A stretch of DNA of 64,000 nucleotides from Zoroaster sp. YZ-2022 (GCA_029582265.1 CM055816.1:3254698-3318697); one strand, 5' to 3'; counted from the stretch's first letter, positions 24,600-37,080 are shown. Notes: a model not told the origin generated them from the letters alone. Program-made: numbers and translations.

Positions 24600-25888
24600 T
24601 TTACGCCATGTGCAAGAGAGGACATGGATGTTGGAAATTTAACAGCTCTCTTATAAATGATCGAGTATTCAAATGCAAAATGAATGTACATATAAAAGAC
24701 TTATCACTTCAATTATCTAATCAATTCAAAGCTGAAAGACTGCGCTGGGAGATGATAAAGATGAAACTCTAAGATTTTATTATTCATTATTCAAAACAGA
24801 AAAAAATGTATAGGCCTAGATACAAACTTGAAACGATCATTGTACAATAAGTTAAGCATGTTGAGTAATAATTGTAGTGATCAATCAGGAGAGGCAGATA
24901 AACTACGCAACACATTATAAACCATCTATGATAAGGAAATTGAGGGTCAAAAGATCAGGTCCAGAGAAAAATGGTTCGAGGAAGGAGAAAAAACACAAAT
25001 TTATTTCTAGGTTTAGAGAAGCGTAATATTTTTTTTATACAACAAGAAAAAATATCACAAGGTTCAAAAACGCTCAAGGTGTTTTGCTAAAAGATCCTAA
25101 TGACATACTCAACGAAGTAAATATGTTCTATGACAGAATATATTCTTCTAAATCACCCTCTGTAGCGCAGTTAAAAACCTGTTTAAATGAAACCACCTTT
25201 GATTTTACTCTCAATGACGAAAAAAGGGAAATATGTGAATAAATGATTACTGAAGAAGAATATAAACATGCACTGGAATTGTTAACAACAACAAAAGTCC
25301 AGGCACGGACGGTTTTACAGTAGAATTTTACAGAGAGTTTTGGGGAAATATAAAATAACTATTTATTCAATCGATGGATAGAAGCTTTTATAAAAGGTGA
25401 ATTATCTGTATCGCAATTCAGAGTACTTATATCTCTATTATATATAAAAAAGCGATCGAACAAGTTTGAAGAATTGGAGACCAATAAGTTTACTAAATGT
25501 AGACTATACAAAATAACATCTCACTAAAGTCATAGGGGACATAATCCAAGATGACCAGTCTGGTTACATACAAAGCAGATTAACAACATTAAACTCAGTC
25601 AAAACTTAGTCAAAACAATAATAAAACCACTGCAAATCTGTTTTGTTTTGTTTTGTTTGTTTCTTTGTCGTCTTTTGTTTAGATTATGAAAAGTGCTTTT
25701 GATACGGTTAATGTGAGTTTTTATTTGAAACACTGAAAAAAAAAAAGTTTTGGTCAGATGTTTATTAACTGGATCAAAACAATGTATGGAAACATCCAAA
25801 GTAGCGTTAGTAACAATGTTTATAATGTCTGTTTATAGTTGTCCGCTCACGTCAACTATATGCAAGTTGTACAGACCTACTAACAATT
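24600..25888 (+). pseudogene. L1/Tx1-like LINE ORF2, 5' part (copy 1)
   Basis: In broken frames: CWKFNSSLIND near 24628, the WKFN motif before L1 reverse transcriptases; KNAQGVLLKDPNDILNEV; FYDRIYSSKSP; an NNKSPGTDGFT-like segment; KNWRPISLLNVDY near 25465; QDDQSGYIQSR near 25549; and DYEKCFDTVN-like palm residues near 25681. The endonuclease is absent. The frame is broken many times. The ORF is cut by a hAT-type MITE at 25889 and resumes at about 26930. Confidence 0.8.
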
Positions 25889-26216
25889 CAGGGGCGTAGC
25901 GAAGGCATTTTCTTTGGGGGTGTGGAAGCCAATTTTCTGACTGACGTAGCCAGGATTTTCAGAGTGGGTGAATTTACCGACACAACACTAATATGACCAG
26001 GCATTTGTTTTTTCCTAAAATGGAGATGGAGGGGGAGGGGGGTGGGGGGACTGCCACCCAAAACTGGAAAACCGTAGCTCTTCCGGCAAATCTTCAGTGC
26101 TTAGAAATATGATACATTTGCAGCCAGCAAAACCCATAGCTCTACTTTTGCCGACTCTGCAAATTTATTGTTGACCAACCCTTATTCTAGTACCTTTCAT
26201 TTGCCGACTGAGGTTC
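25889..26216 (+). mobile_element. hAT-type MITE (GGGGCGTAGC family), 3'-incomplete
   Basis: Starts CAGGGGCGTAGCGAAGG, exactly as one end of the element at 16624-17040 (reverse complement), and aligns through GCCGACTGAGGTTCTAAG. The far terminus is replaced by a TGAG microsatellite. It interrupts the L1/Tx1-like reverse transcriptase in both large copies, so the insertion predates them. Confidence 0.75.
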
Positions 26217-26341
26217 TAAGTGAGTGAGTGAGTGAGTGAGTGAGTGAGTGAGTGAGTGAGTGAGTGAGTGAGTGAGTGAGTGAGTGAGTGAGTGAGTGAG
26301 TGAGTGAGTGAGTGAGTGAGTGAGTGAGTGAGTGAGTGAGT
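26217..26341 (+). repeat. (TGAG)n microsatellite, ~31 units
   Basis: About 125 bases of uninterrupted AGTG/TGAG repeat followed by (TG)n. Copy 2 has no such array at this place. Minus-strand frames reading HSLTHSLT come from this repeat and are not genes. Confidence 0.97.
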
Positions 26342-26344
26342 GTG

Positions 26345-26706
26345 TGTGTGTTTGTGAACGTACACACCATTCGTTGTGGGGTCCAAAACACAATAGAACA
26401 ATTGGACCCCACAAGGTAACTATAGAAAATCTTGTACCCCACAGGAGAATTATAAGGAAAAGGGATAATAGAACGAACAAAGGAATACCCCACAAATCAA
26501 TGTGCGTGAGGGTGTGTGTGTGTGTGTGTGTGAGGGTGAACGTACACACCATTCGTTGTGGGGTCCAAAACACAATAGAACAATTGGACCCCACAAGGTA
26601 ACTATAGAAAATCTTGTACCCCACAGGAGAATTATAAGGAAAAGGGATAATAGAACGAACAAAGGAATACCCCACAAATCAATGTGCGTGAGGGTGTGTG
26701 TGTGTG
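26345..26706 (+). repeat. ~170-bp tandem duplication with internal palindrome
   Basis: Two nearly identical units, each running from GTGAACGTACACACCATTCG to GTGCGTGAGGGTGTGTG. Each contains the perfect inverted pair TTGTGGGGTCCAA and TTGGACCCCACAA about 15 bases apart, then GTACCCCACAGG. TG-rich tracts separate the units, suggesting slippage or unequal exchange at TG repeats. Absent from copy 2. Confidence 0.9.
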
Positions 26707-26738
26707 TATATATATATTTTTTATGAACATGTTAAAAA

Positions 26739-26811
26739 ACCTAGTCTTGAACTCGGTACGTTATTTTTGCAATGCGAGAGTTCTAACCACTTCTAACTAT
26801 CATGCAACTCA
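26739..26811 (-). mobile_element. tRNA-derived SINE-like segment (Cys-type loop), copy 1
   Basis: On the minus strand: AGTGGTTAGAAC resembling an A box, an anticodon-like loop TTGCAAA, and CGAGTTCAAGACT resembling a B box, followed by a T-rich tail. Stems are imperfect, so it is a SINE relic rather than a tRNA gene. Also present in copy 2 at 55019-55090. Confidence 0.5.
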
Positions 26812-26929
26812 ATTGATATGGTGAAAAACCTTTTCTAAATTAGATTTCTATGCCAATTTCTAAACCCTTTGACGAAGTGCTGGGTATGCTGCAGAAAAAT
26901 AGCTGTCTGCTCCCTGCTATTCTTTTTCT

Positions 26930-28650
26930 ATTTGTTGCAGAAGTCCTTGCAAATAAGATGAGAACAAACCCAGACATTTGCGGTATCGAATTGGCTAACA
27001 ACCACAACACAAATCTTCGCATTTCCATGTATGCAGACGACACATTAATTTTGTCAGACATCAATTCAATACAAAATAATCGCTAGAAAGTGAAGCAAAC
27101 TTTGGACAAATTGTAGGGCCAAAACTGAACCTTCAAAAATCAAAAGGTCTTATTATAGGAAATACAGATATCAACCAGCACCTACTTGACATAATAGGTT
27201 GGCAACAAGAGTCTTTTAAGACACCAGGTGTTTAGTTTTCGAAAACTATGAACGAGTGTTATGAACTTGTCTGGGAAGAAAACAATTACTAATTTCAGGA
27301 ATATAATTAATCAGTGGAAAAGAAGGAACCTCACCTTACTAGGACGTGTAACTATTATAAATACTCTCAGTATACCCATTTTTACCTTTTTAGGGTCCGT
27401 CATTCCCATGGCAAATATCACGTTTTTAATACAGATAAACAAACTTATTCTCTCTTTTATATGGAACGGTACAATAGACAACATATCTCGTAAAACAATT
27501 ATCCGTAAACTCAACGAAGGTGGCTTTAACTTAATAGACATTGAAATACACACTTTGGCTCTGAAAATCAATTGGGTTGTTATATTGCTCAACAATCCCA
27601 TAGAAAAACGGACAAGCTTTTGTGATTATTATTTACAGTTATATGGACCTAATTATTTAATTCTCAATACAAGCGAGAACACAGTGAAGTGTCAACAAAT
27701 AAATATTGATGACTTGCCTCATTTTATAGGGAACTGATATTTTGTTGGTATAAACTTAATTCAACACATATTCAGGAAAAACAATATTTACATGCTGCTG
27801 AAATAAAATCACTAACTATTTAGGGGTAGGGCCTAATGACATTAACTTTAATAAAAAGTATTTGTATTTTAGCAATTGGATTAAATCTAATATTTTTCTG
27901 TAGAAAACATAAAAAACAAACTTACTTTAAAACGTAATTGGATTGTTGAAATGTGTGTATTAAGAAGAGCCATTCCAAAGGAATGGTTTCCAATTATTCT
28001 GACTGAAACAGAAAATATTGATGTTACACCAAATGTGTACCTCAATTCATATATAGTTGTATTATCCAATTTAACAAAATATATATATATTTATGGATAC
28101 ATATTAGACAAGAAAGGAAAAACACCAATTGTACAAGAACGATGGGAAAAAATAATTCAAGAAAGACCAAACTGGAATTTGGTTTGGAGAAAAAAAAATC
28201 AAGATATAAAAGAAGTAAAATAAGAGATTTTAATGTCAAATTTATGTACCAAAGATTGCCTACTCATCAATGGAAATTAAAATAATCTCCAATGTGCCCT
28301 ATGTGTAACTTTATCGATGAGTACCAACACGCATTTGCGGTTTGTGAACACACAACATAATTTTGTAACCATTTCCCCCCATTTCTGTCACCGATTATCA
28401 AATCGAACCGATTATGAAATTCAACCGTCATCAATGATTGACATAGTAACAGCAGGTCCATATACTGACAATATCAACACAATTGTTACTCTTGCTTTAT
28501 TTTGTATTTTTAAAGCAAGGTTAATAGCTTACAATGATAATAAATGGATAGACATTTTGAAAAAATTTTCAAAAAAGAAATATCATGCAGAGCACAAAGG
28601 AATAATCTTTGGTGTCATAAGTTTTACGGAAAATGTTACTTGTGTATAAA
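26930..28650 (+). pseudogene. L1/Tx1-like LINE ORF2, 3' part (copy 1)
   Basis: Continues the ORF interrupted at 25888: AEVLANKMRTNPDICGIEL near 26938, the catalytic MYADDTLILSD near 27028-27060, then the L1-type connection region (27261-27737) with NQWKRRNLTLLGRVTIINTL, KLILSFIWNG and RKTIIRKLNEGGFNLIDIE. Further on: a QRLPTHQWK segment near 28252 and a CPMCN...H...C knuckle near 28296-28345. Block order and the GGFNLIDIE motif are typical of L1/Tx1 rather than CR1. Stops and frameshifts throughout; inactive. The 3' limit is not sharply seen. Confidence 0.8.
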
Positions 28651-29164
28651 AGCGTACAAGGAAACAATGAACAATAATCTGATGTATGTTTGTGGTACAC
28701 ATGTTGAGGAATTATAATGGGGAAAGGGCGGCTTCATAAAATCATATAGATAAACGTGAAATAAGTACGGACATGTAAACGGCAAAACAGTTCAATATTC
28801 TGAGAGATTACAAGTGTAGCCTCAAACGTTTCATAAGAGAAGAAAAGAAAAGGATCTCAGACAATGCCTTTCAAACATTGTATTTTAACAATAAGGCTTT
28901 ATTGTGTTATCAACTTACACCGCTAAGTTCTGTTTCTAATAGTTCTAATGTATATAAAGCAGGGTAAAATACCAAATTGTCAAACAGTAAGTTTGTTAAT
29001 GTTTTCTGCATAGGTATATATTGATTTTCATTTTACATTTTTGTTCAGGTTCTTGTTTTAGAGACAACTGCAGTTTACCTTTGCTGTAGGCCAATGTCGG
29101 TGATTGTATAAAATTTATTTTGAATGTGAAATCATGAATCTAAATAAAAGGAAATGTATAGTTA

Positions 29165-29440
29165 CATAAGAATGAATAACGACATAATAAGCTGGAATGT
29201 TCACACGTTGGTTGTTTTATGTTGTATATTGGTTCAAACACAGCTAGCATACTTACAGAATCACGAAACTATCCCCTTCTATTGTTTTGACTCCTCCCCA
29301 CACATAAGAATGAATAACGACATAATAAGCTGGAATGTTCACACGTTGGTTGTTTTATGTTGTATATTGGTTCAAACAGAGCTAGCATACTTATAGAATC
29401 ACGAAACTATCCCCTTCTATTGTTTTGACTCCTCCCCCAC
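29165..29440 (+). repeat. 138-bp tandem duplication (copy 1)
   Basis: Two units beginning CATAAGAATGAATAACGACA and ending near TTTTGACTCCTCCCCACA. Both units are also in copy 2 (58173-58441), so the tandem state is older than the large duplication. Short frames inside it are repeat-derived. Confidence 0.93.
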
Positions 29441-30270
29441 ACACACCCACTTGTTGGAAATAAGCAAATGTCAGTTCTTAGCAATTTTACACACAAACTA
29501 CAATTTGTATTCGCTAAAATGGTACTATAACCATAGAGAAAGGATCTTCTCTATGCTATAACCACAACAATTTAATATGAGTAAAAACAATTAAAGCTTT
29601 GGGAGAATTGTCTTTAAAGGTGACAAATAAAAATCATCCCACGAATTTCTTTCTCAAGCAAAACGATTATTCACCCAATTAAAAAACGAAAATTACTCTG
29701 TGTTGGATTACGGTTTCAAAAAGTAAATTTTCTTCATTACAGATATACAGAGACACATTTTGGTAAGATACAAATGTACATATTCCTGAAATACACTCTC
29801 TGGTTTTATTTGGGTTTTTTTTTCAATAAAAATACGTATTGTTAAAAGATGTAAACAAAATCCATAAAAACTGTATATGCGATATACTCCCTGTCTCACA
29901 TTTATATACACTTACTTAAGGCCAAAAAAGTCTCCGGTTTCTGGTCATCGGTCGGCTTCAAAATCGGCCATTTTCCCCCCCAACAGGTAAATACGTGATA
30001 CATTGTATACGCGGGGAGCAAATTTCGCATATACAAAGTATGGTGGTTAAAAAAGGCCTCACAAATCGAGCAAATGTTCATATCCCTATGTGAAAAAGTC
30101 GCTTAAAGCGCAGCACGGCAGAATTCCAATCGATCCAGCTATTTTGGCTGCAATTGGACATCGTTTCATTGGGGGAAAAAAATAAGACAATTAAAAATGC
30201 CGACGCGCAGGTCTGAGGCGACGCGCGCGGAGACCAGACACCGGAGACTTTTTTGGCCTAAAAGAGAGCA
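29441..30270. other. non-coding stretch between repeat and LINE
   Basis: No gene recognised. Holds a small hairpin, ATAGAGAA/TTCTCTAT near 29533, kept in copy 2, and a CG-rich patch (GACGCGCGCGGAGAC) just before the LINE fragment. Confidence 0.45.
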
Positions 30271-31345
30271 GTGTATTAAAGATACCGTTCAGCAAAAACA
30301 TCTTCTTGACAAACTCAACAATATTGAAGTGCATGGCCTTGAGTTTGACTGGTTTTCATCTTACTTGCATGTACGTCAACAGGTGACCAAGATTGGTGAT
30401 AATTACTCACCTTCTACTGGGGTTAACTTTAGTGTGCCACAAGGGTCTACTTTGGGGCCACTTCTTTTTACCTTGTACATTAATGACCTTTCTCGTGTTA
30501 CTTAAAATAGTGACTCTAAAATGTATTTGTATGCTGATGATACAGCTATTTTCTTTCGGGCTAAATCAACAGAACTTATTAACAGAACAGTGAATAGGGA
30601 AATGGCCCTAATATCTAAATGACTAGACGTGAATTTTTTTTAAACTTAACGTAAATAAGACCAAAAGTATGCTGTTTGGAACTCAAGCTAAACTGCGACG
30701 TAGTGATGATAATTTACGTGTTATGAACAGAAATATTGTCATCGATAATGTTACTCAATTTAAATATCTTGGTGTATGGTTAGATTCATCTTTACCTTAG
30801 AATGTGCATATTGATAAGCTTGTGAAAAATGTCAACAAAGGTTTGGGGGTTCTCCTGAGGGTCAGAAGTGTTCTACCTCAGCACACATTGAATATGTTAT
30901 ATAAAACGATGCTCCTGCCACAATTTGACTACTGTGATACTGTATGGGTTAACTCATCCAAACTGTACCGCACCAAACTAGACACTACAAAATACTGCTA
31001 GTAAAATAATTCTAGATCTCCTCCGGAGATAACCCACTGATATTCTGTTATCTACTTTGGGGTGGCAAACGCTAAGTTCACGGCGCACTTATCACCTAAC
31101 TACATTATTGTACAAAAGTCTCGTCTCCAAATTGCCCTCAATGTGTAATATTTTTATTCCAGCTGCAAATAGTCACTCTTAATACTAGGGCATGTTCTCA
31201 TGGTAACCTACTTCCTCCTGAAGTTAAAACTGAATCTGGCAAACATAAATTCATGTCTCGGTGAGTAGACTTATTTAATGAGCTTCCCTCATTAATTAAA
31301 TATTCCTTCATGCCTTCTACTTTTGCTAGTTTAAATTTCTAAGAC
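30271..31345 (+). pseudogene. CR1-like LINE fragment (copy 1)
   Basis: Enters mid-palm at DTVQQKHLLDKLNNIEV, then FDWFSSYLHVRQQ, FSVPQGSTLGPLLFTLYIND, YLYADDTAIFF, the thumb FKYLGVWLDSSL, LPQFDYCDTVWVNSS, and a C-terminal FNELPSLIKYSFMPSTF. There are stops after SRVT and SLP (TAG where copy 2 has TGG), and frameshifts near 30620 and 31000. The upstream reading frame (PTRRSEATRAETRHR) is flanking DNA, not LINE. 5'-truncated and dead. The same fragment is in copy 2 at 59280-60350. Confidence 0.8.
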
Positions 31346-32162
31346 TGAGGTTTTAATTTATGGTTAATTCTGGGAGGGTATAAAGTTAGTTATGTGCTTT
31401 GTCCATGTAAATGTGCTCTCTTTTGGGGGCTAATCTATGGGGTCTTGGTTGGGGCCTGATGGGATTCGTATTTCTTTTATAGTTCCTTTTGGATTTGTTG
31501 TGTTTGTTTGGGGAACATTTTAATCTATGTTAATGTGATTACTAAATTTCTATTACTTATTCTCTGGCAATAGGCTCTTAGCGGGTGCCGCCAACATTTT
31601 ATTCCTCTCAGCTGTTTGCTGTGTTTGTTTGGGGAACTTTTCATTGTGGTTTCTAATCGGGGTGTCGGTGGGGGGGTGGGGTGGGGGTGGAGGCTTCGCA
31701 CTTCGGTCCTCACTTGGGTTTTGCTTGGGATCCAGTTGGCGGCACTATTATTCAGTTCGGGGGACAAAACAGAGGAAATTCAGATTACTTCTCATTGATG
31801 AATTATCGTCATTCGATATGGGTGCGCCAACAATTAAACTTGCATTTTTCTTGATTAAAATGAAATTCTGTTAGTAGGCGCCTAGTGTAGGTGAAATAAA
31901 ATTGAAGAAATTTTTTGAAACATTTCCAAAAGGTCAAAATGTTTACAATTGCGTTCGTAGGAGTACCGCACATGAAAATATCACTTTGAAATTATTTAAA
32001 AGGGGTATAAATAGGTGAGAAGTCAAGGGGGAAAAACAAGCGAAAGTAAAGATGATGTGCTAAAACCCAAGACTACTGAAATGAGCTACATAACCTTACT
32101 CGCGGAGGGCGGGAAGTGGTAATATCCAATATATGTTAACAGTAAAAACAATTTTATATATA

Positions 32163-32526
32163 TATAAAATTAAGCTTGAGCGATATTGATTTTTTTCATC
32201 CACGATATATCGGCAAACATATATCGCGATTTTCGATAATACCGCGATTATTGCTTTAGAGCCGATAACCACAGGTATGTACACCCCTACAAGCGTCACA
32301 ATAAATCACAAATTCGTTTGCAGAGTGTGTATGTACTTCTGAAGTAGTTCGCCTTTGTTTCTCACGTCCAAAAGCTAAAAAGACTGTTCTAATTTTGTTT
32401 CCATTGAATTTCTGACTTGACTCACAATGGCGATTTGTTTTTAATCGCGATATATTTTTTTAATCGCGATTTGCTGATATCGCGATATTCGATATTATCG
32501 TGTTATCGCCCAAGCTTATATAAAAT
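32163..32526 (+). repeat. 8-bp target-site duplication TATAAAAT
   Basis: TATAAAAT at 32163-32170 and 32519-32526 directly borders the MITE between them. Confidence 0.8.
32171..32518. mobile_element. hAT-type MITE, copy 1 only
   Basis: 348 bases with terminal inverted repeats TAAGCTTGAGCGATA and, at the other end, the complement of TAAGCTTGGGCGATA. Subterminal parts are rich in ATCGCGATAT words. The 8-base target duplication supports hAT. Copy 2 lacks it (AACAATTTTTTACGAATATA near 61600). No coding capacity. Confidence 0.8.
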
Positions 32527-33245
32527 AATATATGCTATGATGTTACCAGAGGGTGTATTTCTTTTTAAGACAGGGTTTGATCAACATGTACCGAAACTGT
32601 CTCGGTAGTTTTTGCAAATTATTTCTCAATGGTTGTGCGAACGTAGAATTAATGTTGACTTTTGAAGCTTGGATTATTCAGGGAAATTAAATTTGATCTG
32701 CTGCAACATCAGCTAAATACAGATAATAAAATCATGTCATAATTTATAATAACAGGAATAACATATTGGACATATTTACATTGGACATATTGACATTGGT
32801 CATTTTCCCCTTCAAACATATTAATAATAATAATACTAAATCATTTGTAAGGCACACTTAATCTGGAAACCATTCAAAGGCGCCGACAACAGAAATTTGA
32901 TATTACATGTATGTGTGCCCCTGCCCCTACCCATAATAGGTGGATGATCCTACATGACGTTGTTTAAACTTTTTGTTCACTTTGTTTCTTTATTTTGGAG
33001 ATTTCTTATTTTCTTATTTGTGTATTTTATACATTAATAATGATTTCAGGTATAGAAACTTGTACATTTTATTCAAGACTTGACATTTTGTATTGCGTAA
33101 GAACTATACCATATCTATTATGAGTTAGTACATTTAACGTAGCACTATGTGAATAATAACCATGGGTCTCATTTGCTATAGCAGTATATTGATTCGAGGT
33201 AAAATATGACAACAGTGTAAGTATGTCATCTTGATAGGACCTTAC

Positions 33246-33439
33246 CTCCAATGGTAACCCATCAGCTCCAGTCACGTAGATCCACTCAGCCCCGTTGCCA
33301 CTGTACTTTATTTTATATGTCTTTGTCCAAGACCCGCTATTGATATACCCTTGTGTGATGATGCCAGTGACTGTAACTGACTCCTCCAGGTCCACACGAA
33401 TCCACGGGTTCTGATCTCTGCCTCCTGCACACCAGCCAC
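33246..33439 (-). CDS. F5/8 type C (discoidin) domain gene, middle exon E2 (copy 1)
   Basis: A 194-base exon with acceptor TTTGTTACAG and donor GAG followed by GTAAGG. It starts with two bases completing a codon (phase 1) and then reads GWCAG, DQNPWIRVDL, SVTVTGIITQG, TKTYKIKYS and YVTGADG, ending in phase 0 at PLE. This is the central part of an F5/8C domain, up to the point where E3 (17320-17455) takes over with FQGN. The first ~40 residues of the domain must be on an earlier exon, which I could not find between here and the gap at 40991. Copy 2 carries a version one codon shorter with about 27 substitutions, clustered outside an invariant 58-base block. Open throughout; expressed status unknown. 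Confidence 0.8.
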
Positions 33440-36420
33440 CTGTAACAAATAGAAGGATCGGATATCTACGAATTGCTGTATATTGGTTTAGTTCGGTTCC
33501 GTCTGGTTTTGATGAATATTTACGGTATGAAATTTATTGAAACGAATATCGGAATTTTAAAATGATGAAAAAAAAAACTGATGGGAATACTCTATTCTCT
33601 CGTCACCGCACTATATATCGACCTATATATACACTCACGAGCCAAGGGGAAGCCTTATCACTTATTTGTATACAGATTTGAATGGGCATGGGAAACGGGA
33701 ATTTCTGTTTCGTTTTGAGGTTTTATGTTTGTTTTTGAACATATCGTTACAGCATCATCAAAATGATATCCAGCACATGAAATAATCAAAATTATGTCAA
33801 ATTATCTTTTTAATTTATCAAACATTTCAATTGATTTGATGAACTCTGCATAGTTCATGCATATTGGGGTTTAAACATTTGAGCATCCATAGGATCCACT
33901 ACATAACTTGATTAGACATAAATGTAACAGAACTTTGAAATGTTGTCTGCCCCCTCCCCGATTATATGGGGATGATCAAAACAAAAATATCGTTTCAACT
34001 TTATTTCTTGTAACCAAGGTGTAAGGTTGACGGTACACAACTGACAAAGATCTTCTTGGAAACAAAATATAAGTTTTATAGTTCTGGTTTATTCAGTATA
34101 AATCACACTACTATACTACCGTCAAAACGACAGTCATTACATCATTGCACGATTGACCTGAAATATAACGAAAGATTCCGAGTTAAAATAATGAAGTGGC
34201 AAGTGGCCCATATTCAAAATATTGCAGTCTGTTACAAATATCTACAATCTACAATGCATGAAAATCTTCATTATTCCCGAGTTCAACTCTTTATAAAACT
34301 TGCTCAAATTATTCACTTCTTATTTTATACATCTTGCTTAGATTATTCACTTCGGAAAGAATGTCGAACCCAACCGCCACTTGTGCACAATGCCTAAACA
34401 TTGTGTTTTGGGCAGACGACAAAAATGCCAGTATCTCACTGGATTTGCATGTATAGTGCTCACCATGTCCGAAATTTCATTTCCATTCCTCACTTGACTA
34501 TACACTTCCCTCTCCTTATTAAGTGTATCCTCGATCATCTTTTAAAGGAAAATCTGTGATATTTTGTCATATTTGGACAGAAAAGTGGCAGTTATATTTT
34601 ACATTATTTCCTTCTCTCCTTGCTCATCAGATTATTCAATTCTTATTTATTACCGAATTCATTAACGTACGGGTAAAATTTAAAGGGCTGCTCACAAGAA
34701 CAGGCACTTTCCGATATTGCTCAATAGATAAATGGTTAGGATACATTCTGTTATATCATTATTTTATGTGTCTCTAAAAGTATCTGGCTCTAAATACATG
34801 CTGTGAAAATGCAAAATTGGTCAATCTCTAGTCAGGATTTTATACAATTAGAGTGTTGACCTTGGTCTTTCGTGAATAAACAATAAATACACATTAAAAT
34901 TCAGTTGCGAGGACTTACCAGTAGTTCCTTACAGCTCATGCCTCATGATGAGATGCCCAAACTCTGAAGACGAGGGACAAGAACAACTTTTTTCTGGTGA
35001 TACAAAATGCTCGCAAATTTGATGTGTTGGCTGCAACAGTGGAAGTTGGAAATGACCACCACATGCTTGCTATCTCAACATGTACATTGTAAACTAATGG
35101 CATGCGCAAAATCTATCGCAGCTTACATAACTTACATTGTGATAAAAAAAAAGGCTTTTAAATTGAATGCTTTGTGCAAATTTGACTACATACCACATGA
35201 CATGTAGCGCATGGTTAACTTCAAACTAAAGAGGGCGCTGTATGGACATGTTATACCAAAATCTCAAGTACAGGTGCAATTTACAAAGAATTACATAATT
35301 GATATCTACAAGTGCCTGGCTGCATACCCTGAAGTCTGGCTGGTTACAATCACCCGAGTATTAAAGAAATTGCAAAATAATGGATATTGGCCTTACGTTT
35401 CGAAAATAGCAGGTTCTTTCTCAAAGGCAAAATGGGACGGAATACAAACAACATACATAAACGCAAGACTGAACAGAAGTTAGTCACATGTAAAATGAAC
35501 ACAAAAGAAAAAGGTACAAAAAGCAGAGTCAGGTTGTGGTCCTAAGATCGGACAAAAGAGGGATTAAAGGAATTCTTGGCTGAAAGAACAAAGCAAAAGA
35601 TGAGTGAAAATGAAAGGGTCAGACAGGGAGAGTATAAAAAACAGACAAATAGACTAACAAGCAAACAAATGTAAAGACATGGATATAGATTGTTGAGAAA
35701 GAAAAATAGAAAATCAGTCATTCCCTTCTTGTATGTTGAGACCATGGGGGCCGGGTGAATGGTGTGGATACACCTGCACCACATCTTTTCTCTGCTGAGA
35801 TGGACCGACTTCCTGCAGTTAACAAGTGAATATAAAGGTGGGCCAGCACTTCAATCTACCTAATGATTTCTTTTCTGACATGATTTTGAAGGGTATTGAG
35901 TGCTTGGTAACCGTAGGGAATTGGTCCGTCTCATCAGTAAAAAGATGTGGATCCCGCGTATCAACACCACACCCACGGGAATGACTAATGATGATTCATT
36001 TTCTTCTCCACAGAATTTTTTACATTTATTTTTACATTGTTTTACTTTTATTTTGATGGTATAGTCTATCTGTCTGCTTTGTTTACTCCTGTCTGTCTCT
36101 GCTTTTCGCTAATCTATCTTTTCTTCCAGCCAAAAATCTATTCATGTGTAATCCATCTTTTGTCTGTTCCAAGGACCACTACCTAACTCTGATTTTTGAA
36201 TCTTTTTCTTTTGTGTGCATTTCACACCTGAAGTTCTCGGAAAGGGTTTTTATGTTTTCCTTTCGTTGCAATCGCCTAAAGGATGGTAACTTTGATTTCT
36301 CAATATCAATATCAAAGTCATATTCCGAACTGGAATTGGAATCAGTGAAGAATGATTTGTTGTACTTCGTTGACAAACTCAATAACGAGCTTAGCATTTA
36401 TGAGACATGTAGAGACCAGC
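33440..36420. other. intronic/intergenic stretch with unrecognised small frames
   Basis: Contains small open frames I cannot assign, e.g. minus 34347-34538 (63 codons, unchanged in copy 2) and plus 35211-35483 (90 codons). The match to copy 2 can be followed to 34855, where the window ends in copy 2. A donor-like GTAAG after AACTACTG on the minus strand near 34915 does not follow an F5/8C-like frame. Confidence 0.4.
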
Positions 36421-36424
36421 TTTA

Positions 36425-37080
36425 GCTCAAGAGAATTAAGAGTCTTTCTGTATCACCTCCCTCTGCCAATTTAACCATGTAAACAAAATTATTGGGATCA
36501 GGTTTACCAACAATCAGATATTTATCTGGAAGATAACTATCTTGGATCTTATTCCAACCCCTGGCATGGTTACGCATATAAAAATGATCTCCGATGTTAG
36601 GATTTGCTTTACGATCATAAATCTGCTATTCTCCTTATTCTTATTTAGCTGCTGTTGATTTTTAGACCTTGCAAGTTGATAGGCTTTTTGCAATCTTCGT
36701 TGGTGTAAGAGAAACATTTTGATGAATGCAGTGTAGAAATATATGCATAAGTCATCTCAAGAAACACCATAAGAAACCAAGACCAATAATGCTTTGCTGA
36801 ATGTGTCCACAAAATTGTCCTAATAAATCTTTCACATTGAGCATTCACTTGAGGGTGGTATGCTGTTGTGTGAGATTTATTTATGTTGTATTAATACAGA
36901 GATGAGAAAATAAATTAGACTCAAATAGTCTTCCTGATCTGAATGAATTTTTACAGGTACAGTATACTTTAAAAACCACTCTTTAACCAAAACAGATGTT
37001 ATTGTTTTAGCAGTGTGATCCTTTGTTGGTATGGCAATAGTGAACTTCATCAGTAATCACAATTAGCCAACTCTGGTGTA
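36425..37080 (-). pseudogene. Ty3/gypsy-type integrase relic
   Basis: Read on the minus strand in several frames: NWLIVITDE-like start, FTIAIPTKDHTAKTITSVL, KEWFLKYTVPVKIHSDQ (the second catalytic Asp region), ESNLFSHLC, AYHPQVNAQCERFIRTIL (the catalytic Glu region is changed, as in QCERF), then SRFYDRKANPNIGDHFYMRN, HARGWNKIQ and LIVGKPDPNNFVYMV, the SH3-like C-terminal region of gypsy integrases. Frameshifts and stops make it inactive. No LTRs or other pol domains were recognised. Integrases of this group insert LTR-retrotransposon cDNA. Confidence 0.7.

Larger units (their letters stand above)
16060..34855 (+). repeat. large direct duplication, copy 1
   Basis: From GTACATTGTATAGACC onward this segment aligns colinearly with 45611-64000. 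Shared content: F5/8C exon E3, hAT pseudogene, L1/Tx1-like LINE, CR1-like fragment, F5/8C exon E2 and flanks. Aligned blocks are mostly close to identical, interrupted by element-sized insertions in one copy or the other. The offset between copies is 29.55 kb at the left and about 29.15 kb at the right, the difference being the net of those insertions. The left neighbour of copy 1 is unrelated to that of copy 2. Paralogous duplication and unmerged haplotypes are both possible. Confidence 0.95.

Noticed and set aside
26187..26677. Frames reading HSLTHSLT or VCVCVC
   Set aside because: Products of the TGAG and TG microsatellites.
34900..34930. Missing first exon of the F5/8C domain next to a donor-like GTAAG
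   Set aside because: None of the frames ending there resembles the PLGME...ASS start of the domain, and stops occur close by.
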